Assembly: GCF_004792665.1 (NCBI RefSeq)
Contig: NZ_SRZX01000012.1
Coordinates: 1-51,212, forward strand
Direction: 5' to 3'
Length of the DNA: 51,212 nucleotides
Source of the DNA: Marinobacter orientalis
GTDB lineage: Bacteria; Pseudomonadota; Gammaproteobacteria; Pseudomonadales; Oleiphilaceae
Shown one piece after another: positions 34,513-46,019 of this stretch. A program made the position numbers and the translations under genes. Every line of letters begins with the position of its first letter. Within the stretch, counting starts at the first letter, position 1. The notes under the pieces are model-generated. The model did no database searches. It was not told the DNA's origin and was given only the letters and a program-made list of their open reading frames with translations.

Positions 34513-35073
34513 TCAGCAGGTTATCCTGGCGCCCCAGCGCAGCTGTATGATCCCGTCGCCATCTTCATCGGACTGGACACGAAACCGGCCCGTCATGTTA
34601 ACCGCCATGTATGTCATCGTTCCGGTTGTGGGGTTTGCCGGGCATAGCACGAGGCTTCCCGGGGAACCATATGCAAACCCCTCCTCATTGAGCTGAAAGT
34701 ACCCGCGCCCTGCTGTTCGTGAGCGCATTGTGAACGGATGCCGGACAGGTTGCATTTTCTTCAGGACCTCCCCGTTATCGGGCTGTTTGTCATTATTTGC
34801 ATCCACAAAAACTGATACCGGCCGTTCCCACTCATCCACACACTTGTTTTCCTCGGAGAGAGGGCAGATGGTAACGAGAGATCGCTTACTGACAGCGGTC
34901 CAGCGCGCAAAGGCGAAAAAACTGTGATAGGTCTCGAGAATGGTTCGGTGTCTGCTGTGCTCTGAGGCCGAGCTCCAACCCTGAGCGGCAAGGCTGGAAA
35001 CGATGCCCAGTATGGCGATAGTGACTACCAGTTCGGGTAAGGTGAAACCTGCGAATCGTTGCTGGATCTGCAT
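34513..35073 (-). CDS. fimT: Type IV minor pilin, GspH/FimT family (FimT-like)
   Basis: The 186-residue prepilin begins MQIQQRFAG|FTLPELVVTIAILG with Glu5 present. The remainder fits GspH/FimT (FFAFARWTAVSKRSLVTICP, and GRGYFQLNEEGFAYGSPGSL near the end). It is downstream of pilR on the same strand, 111 bp away, and convergent with pilE. In P. aeruginosa fimT and fimU are neighbours on one strand next to pilR; here they sit at opposite ends of the cluster on opposite strands, so the minor-pilin operon appears inverted relative to fimT-pilR-pilS. FimT proteins have been linked to DNA uptake in some species. Confidence 0.85.
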   Translation of the reverse strand: MQIQQRFAGFTLPELVVTIAILGIVSSLAAQGWSSASEHSRHRTILETYHSFFAFARWTAVSKRSLVTICPLSEENKCVDEWERPVSVFVDANNDKQPDNGEVLKKMQPVRHPFTMRSRTAGRGYFQLNEEGFAYGSPGSLVLCPANPTTGTMTYMAVNMTGRFRVQSDEDGDGIIQLRWGARITC

Positions 35074-35184
35074 GTTGAATAACGCTCCATGTTAGATGTT
35101 CTTCCTTGAAGGCTCCCGCTTCCTGCTGGAGCCCAACTTCCTTTCATATCAACCTTTCAAAGCGATACTGGGTACTGGGTTGGC

Positions 35185-36573
35185 CTACTCCATCCCCAAC
35201 TTCTTCAACCGGTACCTCAACGCCCGGAAGCTGATCCCCAGCCGTTTGGCTGCCGCCGTCTTGTTCCAGCGGGTTGCCTCAAGGGCTTTCTCGATGGCCT
35301 GGCGCTCAATGGTTTCCAGGTAGTTTTCCAGGTCAATTTCTCCCGCGGGCAACGGCGGCGCTTGCTGCTCTTTGGAATGTGCTGCTGCGCCGCCTGCACC
35401 AGATAGCCCTGCGGTGGAAGGCCCGTTGCCGATATGCAGGTCCTCCGGCCCAATCAGATCGGCATCGCACAGGGTAAACGCCCGCTCCAGAATGTTTTCC
35501 AGTTCCCGCACGTTGCCGGGGAAGTCATGATCTTTCAGGCGGTCGACGGCATCCGGAGTCAGTGACGCGGGCTCGCATTCGTATTCCCGGGCAATGCGTT
35601 CGAGAATGTGGTTTGCAAGCAGACTGATGTCGTCCGGCCTGTCCCGTAGCGCCGGTACCGAGAGCTCGATGACATTGATGCGGTAGAACAGGTCCTGGCG
35701 AAACTCACCACTCTGGACAAGCCCCGGCAGATCCTTGTGAGTGGCGCTGAGCAGGCGGATATCCACCGCTACTTCCCTGGTATCGCCCACCGGGCGGACG
35801 GCTTTCTCCTGGATCGCCCTCAGCAGTTTCACCTGCATGGCAAGCGGCAGGTCGGCGACTTCGTCCAGAAACAGGGTGCCGCCATCGGCTGAACGAAACA
35901 GGCCATCCTTGTTGTCCACGGCGCCGGTAAAGCTGCCTTTCTTGTGGCCGAAGAATTCGCTTTCCATCAGCTCCGACGGGATGGCGCCGCAGTTAACCGC
36001 GATAAACGGCCTGTCCCGGCGCGGGCCCTGCAGATGAATCATGCGCGCCACCAGTTCCTTGCCACTGCCCGACTCGCCACTGATGAACACCGGCGCCTGG
36101 CTTCGTGCCAGTTTGCGTACCTGGGTCCTCAGGCGCTTGATTTCTGCCGATTTGCCCAGCAACAGGCCGGGCTCATCAGAGGAACTTTCCGCCCCGGATT
36201 CCGGTTCCGACAGTTTCAGGGCGCTGTTGACAAGTTCCCGCAGTCGCGGTAACTCAACAGGCTTGGAAACAAAGTCGAAAGCCCCGGCCTTGAGAGATTC
36301 AATGGCCGTGTCCATGTTGCCGTAGGCGGTGATCATGGCGACCGGGGTCGAGGGTGTGTGCTGCTGGATCCACTGCACCAGCTCGATGCCATTGCCGTCA
36401 GGCAGGTTCATATCGGTCAGACACAGCTGCGGCCGGTGTTCCCCCAGAAGCTTCTTTGCGCTGGTTATATCCGGCGCTGTCAGCGTGTTTATGCCCATTC
36501 GGGTGAGGGTGATTTCCAGAAGGTCCCGGATGTCGGGTTCGTCGTCTACGATCAGCGCTGTGTGAGTGGTCAT
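35185..36573 (-). CDS. pilR: Response regulator PilR (sigma-54 activator)
   Basis: PilR activates sigma-54-dependent transcription of the major pilin gene after phosphorylation by PilS. The 462-residue protein has a receiver domain with Asp54 (CLTDMNLPDG). Its AAA+ domain has Walker A GESGSGKE and the loop GSFTGA, the form usual in PilR, plus DEVADLPLAMQVKLLRAIQ. A Fis-type helix-turn-helix ends the protein (KTAAAKRLGISFRALRYRL). The pilA target is outside the window. It lies 53 bp after pilS. Confidence 0.95.
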   Translation of the reverse strand: MTTHTALIVDDEPDIRDLLEITLTRMGINTLTAPDITSAKKLLGEHRPQLCLTDMNLPDGNGIELVQWIQQHTPSTPVAMITAYGNMDTAIESLKAGAFDFVSKPVELPRLRELVNSALKLSEPESGAESSSDEPGLLLGKSAEIKRLRTQVRKLARSQAPVFISGESGSGKELVARMIHLQGPRRDRPFIAVNCGAIPSELMESEFFGHKKGSFTGAVDNKDGLFRSADGGTLFLDEVADLPLAMQVKLLRAIQEKAVRPVGDTREVAVDIRLLSATHKDLPGLVQSGEFRQDLFYRINVIELSVPALRDRPDDISLLANHILERIAREYECEPASLTPDAVDRLKDHDFPGNVRELENILERAFTLCDADLIGPEDLHIGNGPSTAGLSGAGGAAAHSKEQQAPPLPAGEIDLENYLETIERQAIEKALEATRWNKTAAAKRLGISFRALRYRLKKLGME

Positions 36574-36626
36574 TGGATTGTTGTCGGGTCCATGTCGTTG
36601 TTCAGACTACCGGGCTTCCGGATTGG

Positions 36627-38276
36627 TCATATCATTCGCCCGTGATGGGCAAATGTAATGCGGAAACAACAGCCGGGCTGGTTGTCATCCACTAGGGACA
36701 GGTGAGCCTGGTTAGCCTCGCACAGTTCACGTGCCAGATAAAGGCCAAGGCCTGTCCCGCTTTTATCAGTTGTGAAGAACGGCTCAAAAACGGAAACCCG
36801 GTGCTCCGGCGCAATACCGGGGCCGAAATCACGAACATCCACAAAAGCCCTCTCGCCATCGGCCGTGGCCCCGGCGTAAAGCTCTATCCTGCGTGCCCCG
36901 GTGGCCTGTTCACTGTAGCGCAGCCCGTTGTCGCAAAGATTTACCATCACCTGCTCGATCTGGCTCACGTCGAAGCGGCCCTGGGGCAGGTTCGTGTCTG
37001 TTCGCAGTTCAATACGGGCAGGTTTCTGGTGTTCATTATTCTGGGTCTGGAGGTAATCGTCACGAAATGCCGAAAGCCAATCGCCGATGTCGATGAGATC
37101 GGAATGGGCAGCGCGGCGCCGGGACAGATCCAGTACATTCTCTATGATGCCGTTGACCCTGCGGGAGTGCCGCTCAATGATATCCAGCATTTTGCGGTCA
37201 CCGTTATCAAGGTTGGGGGATTCCCCCATTAACTGGGAAGCGTGGCTGATGGCGCCGAGTGGATTGCGGATCTCATGGGCGATGCCGGCGGTCAGTCGCC
37301 CCAGGGAGGCCAGTTTCATCTGTTGTGCCTGCTGCGTCACCTTGCTCATGTCATCGATGAAGACCAGAATCTGGTCGCCACGCTCCTGGTCAAGCTGGGT
37401 GAAGTTTACCTGAACCATGGGTGAGGTAGGTGTGGCCTGGAAAGGTTCGGTTCTGCGGCTCGGATCTTTCAGCCAGGCTTCCAGGCCCATGCGAAGCGGC
37501 TGGGGCAGGTTGCGCCCGCGGCTGTGCTGGTGGCTGGCATCTTCACTGGCGATACCAAAAAGCAGTTCTTCGGCTGCCGCATTGGCCAGGCGGATATGCC
37601 CGAAGCGGTCGAGAACAAGAATCCCCGTCCGCATCCGCCGTATGATCTGGCGGTTAATCTGTTCCAGTTCGGCAATGCTTCTGGCACGGGAGCTCGCCAG
37701 CGCCTCACTGCGCAGCATGCGCCGGGAAACGTACTGGAGAATGAACGCCGCCGCAAAGTAAAGAATGCCGAGCGAGCCGGCGCGGACGATTTCATCGGCC
37801 GAGTCGCCAAATACCATGACTGACCAGCCCGAAATGCCCAGTGAGCAGATTGCTGCCAGAGCGGCATAGAACGTGCCGATTCTGCTTGGTGTCAGTATAT
37901 TACCGGCCGCCACTGACACGATAACCAGGTTGGCCAGGCCGTTGGTGATGCCGGTACTGGTGAGCAGGAGGCCATGGAGGATCAGAATATCCATCAGGAT
38001 CGAGATGGTGATATGACGGCTTCGCGGCTGGAATCCGGCCATCATCACCAGGGCGAAAAAGCCGTTGATGGCCAGATAGCTGATGACTCCTGCCTGGTAA
38101 TAATCCATGGCGCGGAAGCGGGAGTCGAAATTGATCGGATCAACGAACAGGAGCGCTACCAGGATAACGCTGACAACAACCCTGTAGTGGTTGTAAATAC
38201 GAAACAGCCTGCCCCTCTGACCGGCAGGAGGGGTGTCCGCATCGGGTTGGATATCCGTTGCTGATGTTTTTGCCAT
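36627..38276 (-). CDS. pilS: Sensor histidine kinase PilS
   Basis: PilS is the inner-membrane kinase that senses pilin levels and controls PilR. The 549-residue protein has about six N-terminal membrane segments (residues 30-185) and a PAS-like linker (RTGILVLDRFGHIRLANAAA). The H box AHEIRNPLGAISHASQLM is followed by an ATPase domain with N, G1 (VDVRDFGPGI) and G2 (GTGLGLYLARELC) boxes. It is divergent from nadE with 85 bp between starts, and heads pilS-pilR-fimT. Confidence 0.95.
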   Translation of the reverse strand: MAKTSATDIQPDADTPPAGQRGRLFRIYNHYRVVVSVILVALLFVDPINFDSRFRAMDYYQAGVISYLAINGFFALVMMAGFQPRSRHITISILMDILILHGLLLTSTGITNGLANLVIVSVAAGNILTPSRIGTFYAALAAICSLGISGWSVMVFGDSADEIVRAGSLGILYFAAAFILQYVSRRMLRSEALASSRARSIAELEQINRQIIRRMRTGILVLDRFGHIRLANAAAEELLFGIASEDASHQHSRGRNLPQPLRMGLEAWLKDPSRRTEPFQATPTSPMVQVNFTQLDQERGDQILVFIDDMSKVTQQAQQMKLASLGRLTAGIAHEIRNPLGAISHASQLMGESPNLDNGDRKMLDIIERHSRRVNGIIENVLDLSRRRAAHSDLIDIGDWLSAFRDDYLQTQNNEHQKPARIELRTDTNLPQGRFDVSQIEQVMVNLCDNGLRYSEQATGARRIELYAGATADGERAFVDVRDFGPGIAPEHRVSVFEPFFTTDKSGTGLGLYLARELCEANQAHLSLVDDNQPGCCFRITFAHHGRMI

Positions 38277-38361
38277 AATCTGATGGGTATCCCGCGAGAA
38301 TTCTGTAGCCTTGCGGGGTTATAATAGCCTTTTAACGGCAATGAGTTACAGGAGCTGAGTT

Positions 38362-40026
38362 ATGTCCGTGCAAAAGCATCAGTCAGCCGGCGGCCAGGGG
38401 CCCGGAAAACTGAAAGTGGTTATGGCCCAGCTCGATTTTCTGGTGGGCGATATTCCCGGTAATACCGGCAAGGTGATTGAGGCTACCCGGCGGGCAGAGG
38501 AGGAGCAACAGGCCGACCTGGTGATTTTTCCGGAATTGTGTCTGACCGGTTATCCCCCCGAGGACCTTCTGCTTCGCCCGAGCATGGATTTGCGCATTGC
38601 CGAAGCCCTGGCTTCCTTGCAGGATGCCAGGCTCGGCCCGGCAATTGTCATCGGGGCCCCGATCAGGGAGGGCGCGCTGTTATACAATGCGGCAGTGGTG
38701 ATCGAAGACGGACAGGTCACCGGCCGCTATTTCAAACGGTTTCCTCCCAACTATCAGGTATTTGATGAGAAGCGTTATTTTGCGGCCGGTGCAGACACCC
38801 TGGTCATAGAGATCCGCAAAGTGCCGGTGGGCATTACCGTATGTGAGGACATCTGGAGCGATGGCCCGGTGGAAGATGCCGCGGCAGCCGGTGCGAAACT
38901 GGTTCTCAACCTGAATGCGTCCCCCTACGACATCGACAAACAGGCGCGCCGGAAGGCGCTGATCGAGCGCAAGGCTCTTGAAAACCGCGTCAGTATTGCC
39001 TATGTGAACCTGGTGGGCGGCCAGGACGAGCTGGTTTTTGACGGTGGTTCGGTGGTCTATGACCATGCCGGTATCCTTGCAGCGGAGGCGCCCCAGTTCA
39101 GTGAAGGGCTGTACCCGGTGGAATTCATCTGTGAGCATCATTGTCAGCCGATACCACAGCCCGCTATTGCTGAGCCGTCCCTGGAAGAGAATGTCTACAA
39201 GGCACTGGTAGTGGGTGTGCGGGATTACGTCAACAAAAACGGTTTCAGATCAGTGGTTCTTGGCCTGTCCGGGGGCATTGATTCCGCCGTGACCCTGGCA
39301 GTGGCGGTTGATGCACTCGGAGCCGACCGTGTGCGCGCGGTGATGATGCCGTTCCGCTACACCGCCAGTATGAGCATCGAGGACGCGGAAGCCGAAGCGA
39401 TGGCTCTGGGTGTGCAGTATGACGTGTTCTCCATTGAGCCCATGTATGATGCGTTTATGGAAACCCTCGCAGCCCCGTTTGAAGGTACGCTACCGGACAC
39501 CACCGAAGAAAACCTGCAGGCAAGATTGCGGGGTGTGCTGTTGATGTCCCTGTCCAACAAGTTCGGCTCAATGGTGCTGACAACAGGCAATAAAAGCGAA
39601 ATGGCGGTAGGTTACTCGACCCTGTACGGCGATATGGCCGGCGGTTTTGATGTACTCAAGGATGTTCCCAAAACCCTGGTATACCGCCTTGCCTGGTACC
39701 GCAACAGCCTGTCACAGGTCATTCCCGAACGGGTTATTACCCGCCCGCCATCGGCGGAACTGGCGCCGGGCCAGAAAGACGAGGACAGTCTGCCGGGCTA
39801 CGATGTGCTTGACCAGATTCTCAACCTGTATGTTGAGCGTGATATGAGCGCTGACGCTATCGTGGTGCAGGGCTTTGACAGGGCAGATGTGGACAGGGTT
39901 GTGCGACTGGTGGATATCAACGAATACAAGCGTCGGCAGGCACCCATAGGCGTGCGCATTACCGAGCGGGGCTTTGGCAAGGATCGCCGCTATCCCATCA
40001 CCAATGGCTGGAAAATCGGAAATTGA
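38362..40026 (+). CDS. nadE: Glutamine-dependent NAD+ synthetase
   Basis: NadE converts nicotinate adenine dinucleotide to NAD+ using ATP and ammonia from glutamine. The 554-residue protein joins an N-terminal nitrilase-type glutaminase domain (Glu in FPELCLTGYPPEDLL, Cys in GITVCEDIWSDGP) to a C-terminal synthetase with LGLSGGIDSAV and TTGNKSEMAVGYSTLYGDMA. ATG 38362 follows AGGAG. A TATAAT box lies about 40 bp upstream, without a clear -35. It separates pilS from bamD, which are neighbours in P. aeruginosa, so this is a lineage-specific insertion point. Confidence 0.96.
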   Translation: MSVQKHQSAGGQGPGKLKVVMAQLDFLVGDIPGNTGKVIEATRRAEEEQQADLVIFPELCLTGYPPEDLLLRPSMDLRIAEALASLQDARLGPAIVIGAPIREGALLYNAAVVIEDGQVTGRYFKRFPPNYQVFDEKRYFAAGADTLVIEIRKVPVGITVCEDIWSDGPVEDAAAAGAKLVLNLNASPYDIDKQARRKALIERKALENRVSIAYVNLVGGQDELVFDGGSVVYDHAGILAAEAPQFSEGLYPVEFICEHHCQPIPQPAIAEPSLEENVYKALVVGVRDYVNKNGFRSVVLGLSGGIDSAVTLAVAVDALGADRVRAVMMPFRYTASMSIEDAEAEAMALGVQYDVFSIEPMYDAFMETLAAPFEGTLPDTTEENLQARLRGVLLMSLSNKFGSMVLTTGNKSEMAVGYSTLYGDMAGGFDVLKDVPKTLVYRLAWYRNSLSQVIPERVITRPPSAELAPGQKDEDSLPGYDVLDQILNLYVERDMSADAIVVQGFDRADVDRVVRLVDINEYKRRQAPIGVRITERGFGKDRRYPITNGWKIGN

Positions 40027-40027
40027 C

Positions 40028-40055
40028 AAAAAACGGGCTGCGCGGTGCAGCCCGT
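40028..40055 (-). terminator. Rho-independent terminator of bamD
   Basis: ACGGGCTGC (40033-40041) and GCAGCCCGT (40047-40055) form a perfect 9-bp stem with a GCGGT loop. On the minus strand it is followed by TTTTTTG, so it serves bamD, whose stop is 12 bp away; it also lies right after the nadE stop. Confidence 0.85.
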
Positions 40056-40066
40056 CAGTCGGTTAT

Positions 40067-40900
40067 TTACTCGTCGCCCATCAGGCCGAAGGTGACGACG
40101 CTGGACAGTGACCGGTCCTTGCGTTTGAGGATGTCTGCCTCGAATTTGCCGTCCGCGTTGAATGCGCTGCTGTCCGGGAAGTTATCTTCCAGCATGGCCA
40201 CTGCATCGGCAGATGCTTTTTTCAGGTCCATGAAGCGGAACGTTTCCGCCATGATTATCAGCGCCTCTTCAACGGACGGGGTGGCGGAGTAGTTTTTCAC
40301 CACGAAGCTCGCCCGGTTATTGGCGGCAATATAGGCTTCCCGGCTGATGTAATAGCGGGCGGCAACGATTTCCAGTTCGGCCAGGCGGTTGCGGATCGCG
40401 ATCATGCGCTGACGGGCGTCGGGGGCGTATTCGCTGGACGGATAACGGTTCAGCAACTCGGAAAAATCACGGAAGGCCTGGCGTTGCTCGCCAGGATCCC
40501 TGGCCGCGACCTCGATAGGGAAGTATCGTGCGGCCAGGCCAATGTCCAGGTTGTAGGACGCCAGCCCCCGCATATAAATGGCATAATCCGCATGGTCGCT
40601 TTGTGGATTCAGGCGAAGAAAACGATCAGCTGCCGCGCGGGCGCCCTCCAGATCCAGATTCTGGTAACGGGCATAGATCAGGTCCAGCTGGGCCTGTTCC
40701 GCGTAGCGGCCGAACGGATAGTAGGTTTCCAGATAGTCGAGGTTGAGTTCCGCTTCGTTGAAGTTGCCCGAGTTCATGGCATCCCGGGCGTTTTCGTAAT
40801 AGGTCTCTTCCGGCAACACTTCTTCCTGCTCGTTTGAGGCGCACGCACTGATCAATAGTGCTGCGGTAGTCACTAGCAGTAATCGGACAACTGATCTCAT
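40067..40900 (-). CDS. bamD: Outer membrane assembly lipoprotein BamD
   Basis: BamD is the essential lipoprotein of the BAM complex that inserts beta-barrels into the outer membrane. The 277-residue product starts MRSVVRLLLVTTAALLISAC with lipobox Cys20; the reading frame runs further upstream to 40981 but that part is not a signal sequence. Tetratricopeptide-type helices follow (ENARDAMNSGNFNEAELNLD, FGRYAEQAQLDLIYARY, SEYAPDARQRMIAIRNRLAE). It is divergent from rluD, the common arrangement in gammaproteobacteria. Confidence 0.95.
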   Translation of the reverse strand: MRSVVRLLLVTTAALLISACASNEQEEVLPEETYYENARDAMNSGNFNEAELNLDYLETYYPFGRYAEQAQLDLIYARYQNLDLEGARAAADRFLRLNPQSDHADYAIYMRGLASYNLDIGLAARYFPIEVAARDPGEQRQAFRDFSELLNRYPSSEYAPDARQRMIAIRNRLAELEIVAARYYISREAYIAANNRASFVVKNYSATPSVEEALIIMAETFRFMDLKKASADAVAMLEDNFPDSSAFNADGKFEADILKRKDRSLSSVVTFGLMGDE

Positions 40901-41037
40901 GCCGGAATCCCGTATAATGGCCAAAATTCGAATGGTGATCCATTGTAACGGGGATCTGCTCCCTTGTGCAGTGGCACTCACTGTCGATTGGAAAATTCTG
41001 ACTCAAACGTAACACTTATCACGGCCCCGGGGGCTCA

Positions 41038-42015
41038 ATGTCATCTGAAAACCGTATTATCGCCAGCTTTTCTGTTCCGCCGGAACACAGCGACCGCCGC
41101 CTGGACCAGGCCGTGGCAGAGCTGATGCCGGAGCATTCCCGGTCACGACTGCAGGGCTGGATCAAAAGCGGGGCGCTGACGGTGAACGGGAAAGCCTGCA
41201 AGCCCCGTGACAAGGTCATGTTGGGAGACAGGCTGGAACTGGACGCCGAGCCGGAGGCGCAGGTCAGCTGGCAGGCGGAATCGATTTCCCTGGATATCGT
41301 CTATGAAGACGAACATCTGCTGGTGATCAACAAGCCGGCAGGCCTCGTGGTTCACCCCGCCGCAGGCCATGCTGACGGCACGCTGGTCAACGCGCTGCTT
41401 AACCATGCGCCGGAAGTGGAAAACCTGCCGCGGGCGGGCATTGTGCACCGTCTCGACAAGGATACGTCCGGGATCATGGTGGTGGCGCGCAGCCTGATTG
41501 CCCACACCTCACTGGTTGACCAACTGCAGACCCGGACCATGGGGCGTGAGTACGAAGCCATCGTGGTGGGCACACTGACGGGAGGCTCCACGGTGGACGC
41601 ACCAATCGGCCGTCATCCCCGCGAGCGTAAGAAAATGGCGGTGGTGCCAACCGGCAAGCCTGCGGTTACCCATTATCGTCTGGTCGAGCGCTTCGCTGCC
41701 CATACCCATGTGCGGTGCAAGCTTGAGAGTGGCCGTACCCATCAGATACGGGTGCATATGGCCCATGTCAAACATCCCCTGGTTGGCGACCCGCAGTATG
41801 GCGGACGGCTCCGCCTCCCGAAAGGCACCACGGAGGAGCTTCGGGATGTGCTGGCCGGTTTCCAGCGCCAGGCACTCCACGCCCGGCAGCTTACACTGGA
41901 GCATCCGCAAACAGGCGAGACAATGACCTGGGAGGTGCCTCTGCCTGAGGACATGGAAACGCTACTGGCGGCGCTCCGCAAGCACGTCAAGGACATGGAG
42001 CATCATGACTTCTGA
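41038..42015 (+). CDS. rluD: 23S rRNA pseudouridine synthase RluD
   Basis: RluD makes pseudouridines 1911, 1915 and 1917 in helix 69 of 23S rRNA (E. coli numbering). The 325-residue protein has an N-terminal S4 RNA-binding domain (RRLDQAVAELM, RSRLQGWIKSGALTVNG) and the catalytic motif HRLDKDTSGIMVVA with Asp140. GRTHQIRVHMAHVKHPLVGD is also typical. It overlaps pgeF by 11 bases. Confidence 0.95.
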   Translation: MSSENRIIASFSVPPEHSDRRLDQAVAELMPEHSRSRLQGWIKSGALTVNGKACKPRDKVMLGDRLELDAEPEAQVSWQAESISLDIVYEDEHLLVINKPAGLVVHPAAGHADGTLVNALLNHAPEVENLPRAGIVHRLDKDTSGIMVVARSLIAHTSLVDQLQTRTMGREYEAIVVGTLTGGSTVDAPIGRHPRERKKMAVVPTGKPAVTHYRLVERFAAHTHVRCKLESGRTHQIRVHMAHVKHPLVGDPQYGGRLRLPKGTTEELRDVLAGFQRQALHARQLTLEHPQTGETMTWEVPLPEDMETLLAALRKHVKDMEHHDF

Positions 42016-42748
42016 GTTGCCTCTCATTATTCCGCACTGGCCTGCGCCGTCGTGGGTAAAAGCAGCCTCTACCACCAGGGTGGGCGGCGTAAGCAGGCCC
42101 CCGTGGGACACCCTGAACCTTGGTACTCATGTGGGAGATGCGCCGGAGGACGTGGCCCGAAATCGCAATATTCTGCATCAACGGTTGGGGCTTGCGGCCG
42201 GAAGTTTCGGCTGGCTGAACCAGGTCCATGGCACTGATGTGGTTGAACTGCCGGCAACCGGGACGGTTCGTGCCGATGCCAGTGTGACCTCCCGGCCAGG
42301 GAATGTCTGCGTGGTGTTAACCGCGGACTGCCTGCCAGTGCTTTTCTGCGATCCGTCAACTGGCCGGGTGGCTGCGGCTCATGCCGGCTGGCGGGGTCTG
42401 GCTGATGGCGTGCTCGAGCAGGTCGTGGCCCGGTTCACAAATCCTGCCTGCGTCCTGGCATGGTTGGGGCCGGCTATTGGTCCTGATCAGTTCGAGGTGG
42501 GGCCGGAGGTGCGGGAGACGTTCCTGTTGAATGACCCGTTGGCGGCCGATGCGTTTGCCCCAAGTCCTTACCGGGAGAAGCACTACCTGGCCGATATATA
42601 CACACTGGCGAGGCAGCGGCTCGCTGCCGCTGGCGTGCTTCAGGTGTATGGCGGGGATTTCTGCACCGTAACAGACCAGAAGCGTTTCTTCTCCTACCGC
42701 CGTGATGGGCAAACCGGAAGGATGGCGAGCCTGATCTATACTTCATGA
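42005..42748 (+). CDS. pgeF: Purine nucleoside phosphorylase / polyphenol oxidase family protein (YfiH/PgeF)
   Basis: This Cu-oxidoreductase-4 (laccase-domain) family includes E. coli YfiH, described as correcting misincorporation during peptidoglycan synthesis, and enzymes with purine nucleoside phosphorylase activity. The 247-residue protein shows the metal-site motifs QVHGTDV, ADCLPVLF and AAHAGWRGLADGV. The overlap with rluD indicates coupled translation; the rluD-pgeF-clpB order is conserved in Pseudomonas. Confidence 0.92.
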   Translation: MTSELPLIIPHWPAPSWVKAASTTRVGGVSRPPWDTLNLGTHVGDAPEDVARNRNILHQRLGLAAGSFGWLNQVHGTDVVELPATGTVRADASVTSRPGNVCVVLTADCLPVLFCDPSTGRVAAAHAGWRGLADGVLEQVVARFTNPACVLAWLGPAIGPDQFEVGPEVRETFLLNDPLAADAFAPSPYREKHYLADIYTLARQRLAAAGVLQVYGGDFCTVTDQKRFFSYRRDGQTGRMASLIYTS

Positions 42749-42785
42749 TCCCCGTCAAATTTCTGACACTTATTGATCCCGGCTG

Positions 42786-42815
42786 CTTGAAGTCCTGCCG
42801 ATCGCCCTTACATTA
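42786..42815 (+). promoter_or_regulatory. Candidate heat-shock (sigma-32) promoter of clpB
   Basis: CTTGAAG (42786-42792) and CCCTTACATTA (42805-42815) are separated by 12 bp, close to the sigma-32 pattern CTTGAA, 13-14 bp, CCCCATNT. It lies about 80 bp upstream of clpB, a gene under heat-shock control in other gammaproteobacteria. Confidence 0.6.
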
Positions 42816-42891
42816 ACTGTCAAAGCAGACCAGATGCCGCCTCAGGAAAAATGTTCCGGGCCGCATGACAGAAATTAGGGAATCCAGGATT

Positions 42892-45468
<2,577 letters not shown>

Positions 45469-45482
45469 TAATTGAAGCGGAA

Positions 45483-45511
45483 AAAAGGCGGCGCAACCTG
45501 CTCCGCCTTTT
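45483..45511. terminator. Bidirectional terminator after clpB
   Basis: AAAAGGCGG (45483-45491) pairs with CCGCCTTTT (45503-45511), 14 bp after the clpB stop and upstream of the end of the convergent DUF4124 gene. A and T runs flank the stem on both sides. Confidence 0.8.
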
Positions 45512-45548
45512 CTGTTTCAGTCTTTGTCTGCGCTGCCTCTGACCGGGT

Positions 45549-46019
45549 TCAGGCCCCTGAAGGTTCGCCGCAATTTTCTTCGGCAACTTCCTCAAACTTT
45601 TCGCGCTGCTCTTCGATTTCTTGCGGTGACAAATACCGCTGCTCGCCATCCTCTTCCACGCGTATGCGACTGTTGCGCTTGAGAATGCTCAGGTTGCTGC
45701 GCGCGGTTTCACAGTTTGCTTCCCTCTGTTTGCGTCGCGCCTTTTTCACGGCGCTTTCCTGTTGCCGCTCGGCCTGTTCTTCTTCCCGGTTTTCCAGGGC
45801 TTCGACGCGTTCCTGTGGGCTCGGGCGGCTGCTTTCTGAGCGTTTCCCGGTGCGTATGCTCACAGACTCCGCTTGTTGTCCGGCCGGTTGCCGGTCACCG
45901 AAATGTGTAACTCCGTCCTTATCGGTCCATTTATAGACGGAGGCAGCCGAAGATATCGCCGGTGCCGTAACCAGTAGTACTGCCAGGGTTATGATTTTTC
46001 TGTTCATGCCTCTACTCAT
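45549..46019 (-). CDS. DUF4124 domain-containing exported protein
   Basis: The 156-residue protein has a signal peptide (hydrophobic residues about 9-25, ending ISSAAS), then VYKWTDKDGVTHFGDRQPAG, the hallmark of the DUF4124 domain, a small periplasmic module of unknown function. The remaining part is a highly charged, probably helical or coiled stretch (residues 65-110) with two Cys, one near residue 103 and one near the end (EENCGEP). ATG at 46019 or 46007 could start it; neither has an ideal ribosome binding site. It is convergent with clpB and divergent from ilvI. Confidence 0.82.
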   Translation of the reverse strand: MSRGMNRKIITLAVLLVTAPAISSAASVYKWTDKDGVTHFGDRQPAGQQAESVSIRTGKRSESSRPSPQERVEALENREEEQAERQQESAVKKARRKQREANCETARSNLSILKRNSRIRVEEDGEQRYLSPQEIEEQREKFEEVAEENCGEPSGA

